Assembly (NCBI GenBank): GCA_030998015.1
Contig: JARWMV010000243.1
Location: forward strand, 682,001 to 746,000
Source of the DNA: Ceratorhiza oryzae-sativae
Lineage: Eukaryota; Basidiomycota; Agaricomycetes; Cantharellales; Ceratobasidiaceae
Length of the DNA stretch: 64,000 nucleotides
Direction: 5' to 3'
Made by a program: the position numbers and the translations under genes. The notes under the pieces were generated by a model, which saw only the letters and a list, made by a program, of their open reading frames with translations, ran no database searches and was not told the DNA's origin. Of this stretch, positions 49,435 through 59,568 are shown one piece after another (the first letter of the stretch is position 1; every line of letters begins with the position of its first letter).

Positions 49435-49722
49435 TGTCATGAGCCAGCTTTATATTTTCTTATAATTATAGTATTTTTTCTGGTTTAATTGTCTATAGTT
49501 TACAAGTCATGTGACACAAGGAACATTCTGGAATCTTTGTAAGACACTGATGTGTCATTGTTTGATATCTGTTTGCCAATTGTTGTTTGCATCTGTGTAG
49601 ACTTGTCTGTGTCCCTTTGAATATATAAGGGGGGTCAAGTTTGAGGGAGAATCCCCAAGAACTTGACCTCCTGTCATGAGTGTTCAGAGGTCTCTCTCAA
49701 GATAAGCAGCTAGGTTTTGACA
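49435..49722 (+). mobile_element. Solo LTR C (288 bp), inserted in the target duplication of the hAT-like element
   Basis: Starts TGTCATGAGCC, ends GGTTTTGACA, with a perfect 5-bp duplication GTGAC (49430-49434 and 49723-49727). It shares short blocks with LTRs A and B (AAGTCATGTGAC, ATTCTGGAAT, GAACTTGA-CTCCTGTCA), so it belongs to a related but distinct family. It inserted after the hAT-like element, since it splits that element's duplication. Confidence 0.9.
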
Positions 49723-49730
49723 GTGACTGT

Positions 49731-50190
49731 TGCTGGCCAGTGAAGCTACCTCATACCAGTCACTATCTGAAAGACACACAATCCCCAACATAGGTCAGAA
49801 GTGTGGTGCAATTGCTCTTTATTGCAAAAGGCTTGCAGCTAAGCTCTCAGATACAATGGTACATGGTAAGCCTGGTATCACATGCCTTGTTCTCCTGCTG
49901 ACCTCCTCCTAGTGGTCAGGACTCTTGAACTGGACCACCACCCAAACCAATGCCACTGCAGCTGCAGTCTCAAGGAGACTTCAATTCTCAACAAGTGGCT
50001 TATAAAGGCTTTGGTATTATGTGACTGCATGGCTCACATTCAGCTCATTGCAATCATCATCATTGCTCTTCCCTGTGCAACCCAACCATCTTTGCTTTCT
50101 TCTGCCTGCAAAGAGGACATAGATGACTTGAAGTACCTCCAGCAATATTTGTACACATTGCCTCACCAAGCATAACTAAATAAAATGAAA
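49731..50190. other. CpG-free sequence between LTR C and the tRNA gene
   Basis: 460 bp without CpG. A 97-codon open frame (49882-50175) has Cys and Leu-rich composition but no domain, and I do not call it a gene. The stretch carries the island right up to the 3' end of the tRNA gene. Confidence 0.45.
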
Positions 50191-50274
50191 GGCACTATCC
50201 GGACTCGAACCGGAGTTAGCGGAATGTGATTACGTAATCAGAATCCGCTGTGATAACCACTACACTATAGCGCC
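50191..50274 (-). tRNA. tRNA-Gln (anticodon CUG) with a 13-nt intron
   Basis: On the minus strand the acceptor stem is GGCGCTA paired with TAGTGCC (one G-T pair). D arm TAGTGTAGTGGTTATCAC (A box). Anticodon stem GCGGA/TCCGC with loop TTCTGA+T. T arm CCGG-TTCGAGT-CCGG (B box GGTTCGAGTCC). The anticodon CTG lies at 50239-50241. The intron is 50225-50237, directly 3' of the base after the anticodon, the standard nuclear tRNA intron position. A TTTT Pol III terminator follows at 50182-50185. Confidence 0.95.
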
Positions 50275-50882
50275 GTTGGAAATATTGGATCCAACACCTA
50301 CATAGACGTCTTGGAAGTAGCACATACCTTAGGCTCTTCATCCCAACACGAGGTGCATTTCGTATGAGCGCCAAATCATTAATTGGAGTGTTGGCAACTC
50401 TGCTACACCCAATGCAGAGCCCTAGGCACCTACCAAAAAATCGACCAACGTCCCCATCTCAGCTCTGAAATTACTCGACTCCGGGGGTTGAAGCCTGATT
50501 CGGGCAGACTACACTCACGAAATACATTATTGTTGAGGACATCGAAGAAATTATGCAATGAAACATGTTAATTCTCGGAGTTATGATTGGGTATCTGGGA
50601 CTCAACACTCGCATGGACCATGAATGGATATGTTTCATTTACGCCAGCTTGATTGACGTTACAATAAGAGCTATTAAATCGGACACGAGTAAGCGATACC
50701 ACTGAGCTAAAATTAAATGAAACACTTGGCCACAAGGTGCTCAACGTTGACTATCCAGCAACATGTCAACCTCCATACGGGAGGAACCCGACAATGCCGA
50801 TCAACTTTTACCACGGGTTTCTCCCAGTAAAACATTTCTATTAGAATCACTATGATATACACGCTAAACCCATCTGAGCGGA
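50275..50882. other. Intergenic region between tRNA-Gln and VPS15
   Basis: CpG content returns to normal immediately upstream of the tRNA. At 50696-50714 the minus strand has TAGCTCAGTGGTATCGCT, an A-box-like tRNA 5' half with no B box after it, so at most a tRNA relic. No gene is seen. Confidence 0.5.
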
Positions 50883-53800
50883 TCACTCCATCTTGAATAC
50901 TTTGATTGCACCAGCTGCATCGCCGCTGACGATACCCCCCTTAAACGGCGTGTCTATACATGCCAAGGTTGTAATCAAGTCGGTATGAGACTTCATGACG
51001 GTCTGGTGATGCTGGGCGGTGAGCGCGCTTCGCGTCTGACCTCTTCCAGGTGCTGGAGGAAGGTTCGGATCAGGAAATGTGCACACATATGTCATCACGC
51101 CGTTTGGCTCTGGTGCGTAGGTTCTAAAAGATAAACCTAAGTCTCACACATAGCTCTATAGGACCAAGGCTTACCTATATTGCGGCGGCCCTTGTTCAGT
51201 GTCCAGTCCGCTCAAGACCACAGACCTCTCGATCCTGGATAAATCCCAGAGATGTATGTGTCGAGATTCAGTACCCACGAGCAAAAACCCTCCACGACCC
51301 TTGTCAGACTTTCCCTCGACTTCCTTCTTGTTCCCAGCAGAGCTTTGAGCGAGAGAGTTGTTATCTGCGAGCGCCAAAAGTGCACGAACATCGGGTCGCA
51401 TCCAAGTCTGTGTTGGAGCGTCTGGATCGACTACAATGTCTGTATTGAGGATATCGGGTTTCGCCTCTTGGGACTTTTCTCGCGCACGCCGGCTTCGCAC
51501 GAGATCAGCAATAGCCGAAGCGGCATTCGTAGAAACAATACGCCCTTCCTTGTGTACCAAAGGTAGATCCGGAGGAAGACTACTGTCCGTATCGCTAGCG
51601 TCCCCAGTGTCCAAGGGACCTTCGGCAACTGCAAAGGTTTCTTCCAGAGTCGCTTTTTCTATATCCCATACTTCGAGCGCAACAGAGCCTCGAAGGCGCT
51701 CTTGTGCTGTCCGAGGTGAATTCATTCCGGTAGTCTCGACTGCAACTATGATGCATCGACTGCGCGCCTTGGTTGGATATGAAGTAATCTGATGAATGCT
51801 GCGGCGATTTCCTGTAGAGGCACCCGAGGTCGTCCAGCTACGTAGGAGAAGCCCAAAACGAAGATCCCAAAGAGTCAGCACACCCGAAGTGGTCCCAACT
51901 GCCAACCAGCTTTGTTTCTTGTCGAGGCAAGCGCAAGTAATGGGTCCGAAGTGTCGGGGGTTATCAAATGTGCGCAGAACCCTCATGGTACGCAACTCGA
52001 GTACTACAATACTCGAGAGGTTGGTTGTGTACAGAAGTGCTGGACTACCATCTACCAAGTACAAGTCGGTGGCGGATGCGTTAAGGATTCATGTCAACTC
52101 ACCAGCGTTGAAATGCGTCATCCATGTCACATACTCTCCAAGCTGATCGCATCGGTGTTCGCGCACGCTTTGAAGCTTGCCGTACTTGGGTAGCGAGCTC
52201 GAAGTACTGACATGAACTCGTACGACATGCAGGCTCCCGTCTTGACCAGCGCTTGCGAAACAGTGTGTACCTTCTATGATACAAACACACGTAACTGGCG
52301 CATGGTGCTGGGTGTAAACGTGGCGGGGCTTGGTCGTAACGTTGCGCTCCAGTCGAGCTGTGTCCCATACTTTGACAGTCTGATCATCCGAACAGGATAC
52401 AAAAAACGCATGGTCGGGCGAGACAGCGAGCCCATTGACACGCCCATCATGCGCATTCATGTGTGATATGAGCAGCGCATCAGGCCGTCGTGAGGCGGCA
52501 TCTCGCGATGGTATATGCCCACGTGGAATGTTGCGTCGTCGAATTGGCCCAGAATGAACTTTGGGGCCAAAGTCTTGCATGCCTTCGCGGATATTATCCA
52601 TGTTCATTTGTTCCAGTAAATTATTCACGTTTGCACCATGGCTCTCTGCAATCCCTATTCAGGATCAGAACCCAGGATTAAAGGCAGTACACTTACCGTA
52701 TGCCAGGGAAGAAGGTCCTGGTGATCGCATTTTTGATCGCTCGCCACGTACAGTGGAGGCAGGAGAGGTACGCCCGGACGCCGGGATGTCGCTTAACTTC
52801 ATAGGAGCTTCTAGAGTCCCAGTAGCCATAGTTCTCACAGGTGCTACAGTCGCGGGAGCAGTCCCGCGTCCATCTTGTACAAGATGTCTTAGGTGTCGGC
52901 GACGTATATCGGGACTGGTCACACCAGATAAAACAGAGACAGTGTCTGAAGGGCTCGAAGGTGCAAAGTCAAGGGTGGGCGTGTCAGACGCCGGATCAGT
53001 TGCTACTGGGGAATGAATGCCACTCCCACTAGCCAGAGAGGTCTGCGAATCCTTCCTTCCGATGACACGAGCCTGAGGGACACCCAGACCCAGAGGCGAC
53101 CCCTCTATTTGACCCAAGTGGCGGCGCAAGTCCTCAAAAGGGCTCCCAGATCTCGAGCCGATATCAACACTATTCTGCGAGCATTTCGAGGCAGGTTCAA
53201 GCTAGGTGTTCGTGGGGTGACGTCGAGGGTCGATCGACGACTTGACGCACTTGCAGCATAAATAGAAGGAGTTTCGGTCACGGCGGGTCGTGTGCCAACA
53301 AAAACAGTTTGAGGGACGACCCCAAGCTTTTGTAGTTCAGCAACAGGGCTGTGTAACACGTCAACTACTTCTGTCTCATCCTTATCCCGAGCTGCAAAGC
53401 TGGGGCCAAGTTAGCGACCCAAAATACGCAAGATACTTAAATCAAACCTTTTTATAGCGTTTGCAAGCTTCAATATATAATCCCTCAAAGCAACTAACTT
53501 GGCTTCTTCTGCAGATGTCATCCCAAGTTGCTGGAGTTTGACGATTTGGGCGTCGTCCCTGCTGCACAGTAAGGTTCGGCAATTTTACACCATCAAGTGA
53601 CGTACTCTTCAGATTTTGGCCCTGTTCGGGGCAACACAGTCGAGTTTCTCATATTAGAAACGAGCAATTTGGGCGATTCCTTGCTTGTTTTAACGCGAGA
53701 GGTCTGGCCGCGCCAAAATGCACTCCTGTCACTTTTCATAGCCCAAGTAATAGCAGCTTCAAATATTTGTCGAGAGAGCTGCATAGTGTCAGGTAATGTT

Positions 53801-56800
53801 AAGGGAATGCGATTAAATATACATACCGGTGGTTTAACTGTGCTCAGGAGACTCTGTTCAGTAATAGCCCTAACATCGGCTCGTAGCGCCTGGCGAAGTC
53901 CAGGATACAGAATACACCATACATCCGTAGGGGGCAAAAGCTTCGTCGAAGACGCAATGAAAGCGATGGCGCCTTGCAAACAGGTGAATCATAGATTCAA
54001 ACGGACCCCAAACCCTTACCTTGCCTAACCCAAATACTAGGATGATATAAAAATGGGACTGTGGCACTGAGAAGCTCCCAAGTACGCATCTTTTGGAAAA
54101 GTCCAAGCTCCGACAGACTTGTCAAAGAAGCCAAGACTTTGTAAACCACAGTTTCTTCGACATCTACGCGAGCCAAAACATCAGAGAGGGAAAGATCAAC
54201 CGGAGACATTACTAACCTGATAGAGCTTGGATCATCAAAGGAAGAATATACTCCTCCAGGCTGCGAGCACCGACGCAAGCGGCAACGCCCACAATACTTT
54301 CAAAAAATGCGTATCGCAACAGCCAATCCCTTCCATTAAGATATGTGATCATATGACTCAACAACACGTCGTTTGTTTTTTGTCGGCCAAAGAAAACGCA
54401 TAATGAGGATATGTTGTGTAAGACTGCGCGCTTGACGGTACTAGACGGATCGACAAGTGCAGTGACAAGAATATCTTGAACAGCCGAGTGGAGATCCTGC
54501 AAGCTAGCTTCGTATGACATCTATTACAAGTGTAAGCATCTTATCGCACAGCTGTCATTCAACCAACCTCAAAGACTGCACCATCAACATCCTGAATATC
54601 GCTTAGCTTGAATGTTCCATGAGCTTTCAGGGCTTGACCAAGTTCGAGATATTTTGAGGCGGTGTCGGCGAGCGGTGCAATGCACTGGGCGAGCATACAT
54701 CGCACAGATTCGTCTTTATCTGTTGCTAAATGGCGGATATTAGGAAATATGTACTCTGGGAATATTGAGGCATTCGAGGGGGTTATGACAGCCACAAGCA
54801 TCAACTACATGCGTATTAATAAGCTATAATCATGGTTTGAATCATAATGCTCACCACTTGCGTCAATGTCCTCACACCAGCAGCACGCACTATGGCTGCC
54901 TCGTCATGCAACAAGTCTATGACATGAGGTACTAGCCGATCAAGCTTGGCTTCGTCCGTCAGGTGCACAGCCAGAGCAAGCAGCAGATCTAGTGCCCGTA
55001 GTTTAGAGCTGGGGATCATGCAATTTCGGATATTAGAGCAAACAAGAGATAGCACAATGAGAGCAGGCCCGTCTGATGGGTGATTCAGATTTTGCGCCCT
55101 AACGTGCGATTCGAAGACTCACCCTCGGAAGCTGCCCGCTGGTTTGGCAGTAAAGTCCCCTGTAGTCTGCTGGTCCGTTTGGGTATACTCAACTCGACCG
55201 GGAGAATATCCTGTTGAGCTTTTATAAGCTACGTAAAATACGCTATAAGGAGGACGCATACTTGGAACGGGAGCGCTCTCGTTCTTCCAGTAGCCTTGTC
55301 TGGTCTTTTTTCGCCCTCATCATCGTCGGCCCGAACTAACAGGTAAGGCTCGAGCATTGCAAAATCGTTCCAGAGGCGATCTATCCTCGCATCAGATTCA
55401 TTGGGAAGCATGCTTTCGTAGGTCGTGGTCCCAGAAGGATTCACGTTGTGAGTTGCTGCAGCCCCAACAGCCGAAGCGGTCGTAGGGCCCACAGGAGATA
55501 CTACAGTTGGTGTCGCGTTACCAGATGGAGCTTCTGAGGGATTCGACGCGGGCACTGGTTTGTCGCTAAAGATAGATGGGCTAGAAATGTCGTTTACACC
55601 AGAGACATACTCGTGTAGGAACGAATAAAAAGACTCTGGGAAAACAGTCCCCTGACAAGATTCTAGAGACGATTTGAACGTAGGGCGTGCAGCTGGGTCT
55701 AGGGATGTCATGCTAACGACCAACGCCTAACAAATCATTCGTACGGTGGTGAAGGTAAATCCAGCGCAATGACGTACCTTTACACCCGAGTCCTCTAACC
55801 CTACTAGATGTGTGTCCGGGTTTATCTCGCCGACCCGATACTTGTATAGTTGGCTGAGTGTAAACGTAGGCGTCCCTTCGGTGAACAGTTCGGCGATGAC
55901 GCAGCCCATGCTAAACACATCCATCGCCTCCGTCAAATCACCATCCCTCTTGCTCTGCCTTTCTCTCTCCGCCTTTTGTACGGCAATATCAGATCCCGCA
56001 GCGTAGAACCTTTCAGGTGCGATATAGCAGGTGCGGCGCCCAGAGGAATCAAAGAACAGAGCAAAGTCGGAGGGGTCGTCCTCAGGAAGAAACGTAGGTT
56101 TGCTCGAAGCAAAATCGGTTATGTATATCCAGTTGTAAGACGTGACTAACACGTTCTCAGATTTGATGTCTCCATGGGGGACCTAGGAGGCGTAAGAGAT
56201 AATAATCAGACTTGAGGAGGACAACCTACCCCCTTACTGTGTGCGTCTTTCATACCGCACAGAAGTTGAAACGCGAACCATTTCTTTTCTATAACACTCA
56301 AAAATGGTCGCGTACTGCAGTATTATAAGATAACCGGCCTGCTGAAGGATTGTTTACCCACCTAATCCGGTCATAGAGGTTGCTAGCTAGCCATTGTCGT
56401 ATCACATAGCCAGCTTTATCCGACTCCACAAACGCCTGGTATGTGTGTACATTCGGTATTCCCACGAGCTTGTCTCTGTGGTCTAAATAAATAGTCGGCG
56501 CCACAACCGACAATCTATCATATGGGACTTACTTCTCAACCTCGTCTTGTGGTCTCTCAATGTCAAATCGGAGCTCGGTTTAATGAATACCTTGATCACC
56601 AAAGGTCCGTTTCTATGTCTTGCTCGGACCGTCTTCAAAAACCTCGCCGAGCCTACGCTAACGTTTGGACATTCATTGGGGTGCAAGAACAAGAATCATT
56701 TAGTATCCAGGCCTACCTCTTCTCGTAGACCACTTCAGGTCCTAGCTCGCTCACATAGCTGTCAAGCGCTCCTCCTGGCCGGTTGTTATACTGGCCGGAA

Positions 56801-56814
56801 ACACTGTTGCCCAT
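50883..56814 (-). CDS. VPS15: Vps15, regulatory pseudokinase-like subunit of the class III PI3-kinase complex
   Basis: ATG at 56814 (M-G-N-S-V-S-G-Q-Y, with Gly2 positioned for N-myristoylation); stop at 50883-50885. Domains in order. Kinase-like: G-S-A-R-F-L-K-T-V-R-A-R-H; V-I-K-V-F-I-K-P; V-P-H-G-D-I-K-S-E-N-V-L-V; I-T-D-F-A-S-S-K-P-T-F-L-P-E-D; R-R-T-C-Y-I-A-P-E-R-F. Central HEAT repeats (about 55.05-53.4 kb; for example L-R-A-L-D-L-L-L-A-L-A-V; D-W-L-L-R-Y-A-F-F-E-S-I-V-G). Linker. C-terminal WD40 propeller (G-R-V-N-G-L-A-V-S-P-D-H; D-D-Q-T-V-K-V-W-D; L-A-V-G-T-T-S-G-V-L-T-L-W-D; final I-K-V-F-K-M-E). HGD and DFA replace HRD and DFG, as is usual in Vps15. About 15 small introns. One base is lost at about 53198. 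Role: scaffold and activator of Vps34 in autophagy and endosomal sorting. Confidence 0.96.
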
Positions 56815-57565
56815 TGTTGGTGGTGGTCGGGTCGAAGCGCGTTCGCCACAGCTCTAATTTCAAATCTCGGTACACCTAAACAAATTCACCTTATTCGAAT
56901 TGCGGGCTGCCCGTGATCGGCCAACGAACCCTACTTGATGGAACAGGGTCAATAGGGCCGAGTTTATGCATCACCTTCAATCACCTCTCAGTTATGCCTA
57001 GCACCTGTCCAGATGGACAGATCCAGATTCTTCTCTGTTCCATCAAAGTCCGATAAACATATCTCTCCTCATTGCGCGGTTGCCTGTACGACATTCCTCA
57101 TACGCTACCGAGGCATGTATTTATTTTTATTCCAAGCAAATCGAGAGAGGGATGATGCCCTTTGCGGGCCTCGCATATCTGCCAACTCTGGTTCCTCGTT
57201 TTATAGCTCTCATAGCTTGATGGGGAGTGTCTTAACAAGTGGGACGAAAGTTTGGACAATGAATGAACACTCTGAATGGCGATGCACATTCCTCCATCCT
57301 GCATAAATTCACATCAAAACAGAGAGGAAAGACCAATTCGCCATTGTAACGAATAAGGTCACACAACGCGATTGTACGAATTGAGTATTAGTCCACGAAT
57401 GCGAGTAGCTTTATGATGCGCCGCAGCCGAGGCTCTTGTGACGTCGGCTAGATGGCTACAGTTATGCCCTGATCATCAAGAACTGTTCAGGGATTTGCCG
57501 GCCGGAGTACGGCGCAAGTGCCACGACCATGCCTTCTCCTACGAAACGTCTAATCACCTAATCAC
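56815..57565. other. Intergenic region upstream of VPS15
   Basis: 750 bp between the VPS15 start and the stop of the LRR-like gene (minus strand). No coding pattern beyond short chance frames; no repeat. Confidence 0.5.
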
Positions 57566-58962
57566 TCATTCAGCATCATGAGTACAGTCGAAAGCAAACC
57601 CGCTCACTTTCCACACTCGTGTTTGAGCACCGATAAGTTGCAACGACGAACTAGAATGCTGGGCCACATGATAACATATATCTTGCGCCATAGCAAGGTG
57701 TATTGGCCGCAGCGATCCCGTTATGTCTGCCATCAAAGTCGCATGCACGTTTCGCAAAACTTTTCCCGGAGCGAGTGCCTGAGCGAGGTCGTCCTGAACA
57801 TGTATGCAAGGTATCAACACCGTGAATCTTGGGGTCGAGTCGGGACTAATATACCCTGTTGACGTTGCACAACGTAGTAAAGACTTCCTCTAGCTTCGGG
57901 CATACCAGGATTGCGTAACGCAATGCGTCAAGGGGGACGATGAGGCGTTGGATACCAATCCGCTTAAGAGTCCCCGAGTGCTCGTCCACCAGTTTTTTTA
58001 AGCTCTCAAACGAGACCCCTGCGTGTGCCACCTCATCTTCCACTCCTCCACCCGCATACAGCTGAAAAGATTCAATGGGTGAATACCTGAGTAAAACAAG
58101 AGCGTTTTCGATCCATTTATCGCGTTGATTCGATTCTTTGTAGAATGGGATGGTAAGAGATATGGCCGAAAGTGATGTTAGGTATTTATTCTCGCAACAA
58201 TAAGTACCAAATATACCCATGTTCTATCGCGGTAATTAGGGTGATTTCGAATGAAAGTCACAAGCGACGTACGAAATATGGAGAACAGCTTTCCAAAGCA
58301 AGCGATTGGATACCGACAGTGTTCTTCGAGATAATATATTTGACTGGGCCCTCTGTCACCCTTATGCACCCGGCCAAATGGAGGCGACGTAGACCATGCA
58401 GGGATGGTGCCATTTTATATAGGACGCCATCGTTGAGGGCCGTAGTTGACTGGATCAGCAAGCTCGTAAACAAACCACAAACTTGAGACGAGCAAAAAAT
58501 ACCTTGCATATAATCACTAAACTTTCCAATATTTCAGAGTTCTGAGATGCCCATTCCGGAAGTATGTCGACCACAGACTGCACAGGCATGATCAGCGTCA
58601 AGCTGCCAAGCCGCCGGAATCGTAGCAAATCTTCTGGAACCCATGCAGTCCAGGCTCCTGGTCTCCCATTTATCTCGAGAGCTCGAAGTTTCTCTAGTCG
58701 TGCTAGACTTTCGATTATCCTAGTATGCAATGAGCCATCTCGCGTCCAGGAGCAACTCAACAGGTTGATACAATTGTTGATAGCTTGGCAGGCTGATGCG
58801 ATGAGCTCAAGCCTTTCGTCAACAGTAAGATGAGTAGGGTAGTCCCTAAAATCTTGAACCAATCGGTTAACCAACCAAGCGTGATTTTAACTTACGAGAC
58901 CTACCAAGCACTCTAACGTGGGATGCGAGGCGGGGTGACCGAGAGAGTGTTTCTAAAACCAT
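57566..58962 (-). CDS. F-box/leucine-rich-repeat-like protein (N-terminus uncertain)
   Basis: Stop at 57566-57568. Exon blocks upward: 57566-about 57792, 57846-about 58165, about 58265-58500 and about 58506-58850. A probable first exon starts at ATG 58962 (M-V-L-E-T-L-S-R-S-P-R-L-A-S-H-V-R-V-L-G-R) with one base lost at its donor (about 58895). The body shows irregular LRR phrases: L-E-K-L-R-A-L-E-I-N-G; L-H-G-L-R-R-L-H-L-A-G-C-I-R-V-T; G-I-Q-S-L-A-L-E-S-C; G-T-L-K-R-I-G-I-Q-R-L; C-P-K-L-E-E-V-F-T-T-L. The L-A-S-H-V-R start followed by LRRs is the usual arrangement of Agaricomycete F-box proteins. An F-box itself is not seen, so the true N-terminus may lie further upstream or be lost. It may serve as an SCF adaptor; the target is unknown. 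Confidence 0.65.
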
Positions 58963-59568
58963 TGCAACCTACCAGATGACGAAGTTAAGGTACGATTCAT
59001 TCGATCAGCTTGTTATATCGTACCCTTTTTTTCGCATCCCTATGCCAGGTATAAATATAAATCCATTCATAGAGCCGAGGCATAGCATATAGGTAGCAAG
59101 CCTTGCTTATTAAGCAGTACCCAGCCAATTCGTTTCTAAGTTCAACATGCTGATGCAGAGTCAGCGCAGCCTAAGCTCTCTCTTTTACGGGATAAAAACC
59201 TTGAATATGTCATAAAATAGCTCGGTCGGGATACGCCTGTCCGACATGAAGTCATAGATCGCGGGTCGTGGTAAAGCTCAAGATTCCGGACGATCACGTG
59301 ACCGTGCGTTGCTCTTCTAAACTTAGCCTCGACCTTTGTGGTTGTCTAGACCTTTTAACTCTGTCATTTTACGCTATATAGGTCGCTTTTCTGGAAAACA
59401 GAGGATTCTGGCGGACCCGATCGCAAAAAATAACGCTTGAAACTACCGCACGTCGATTACTGACCTAACGACGTGGTTCAACCAAGACGCGACTTGCCAA
59501 CCGAATACGTACTGTTTCCAATTTAATGATAGAACCATCGACTACTTAGACTTGATTTAACCAACGAA
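58963..59568. other. Divergent intergenic region between the LRR-like gene and GWT1
   Basis: About 600 bp that must contain the promoters of two divergent genes. No F-box-like exon could be found here in the minus frames. The CpG level is normal. Confidence 0.5.

Larger units (their letters stand above)
42025..50190. other. CpG-depleted repeat island (AT-richer, transposon remnants)
   Basis: By eye, between 42129 and the tRNA gene at 50191 I find only one CG dinucleotide (about 47444), plus one just before at 42127. The flanking genes have CG in nearly every line of sequence. TG and CA are abundant. This is the expected product of long-term cytosine methylation and deamination in a silenced region. 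The block begins immediately after the RING gene stop and ends at the tRNA gene. It contains solo LTRs, a hAT-like element and decayed open frames, annotated separately. Confidence 0.9.

Noticed and set aside
50690..50720. A-box-like TAGCTCAGTGGTA on the minus strand, possible second tRNA or SINE head
   Set aside because: No B box or cloverleaf partner sequence within 100 bp; at most a relic.
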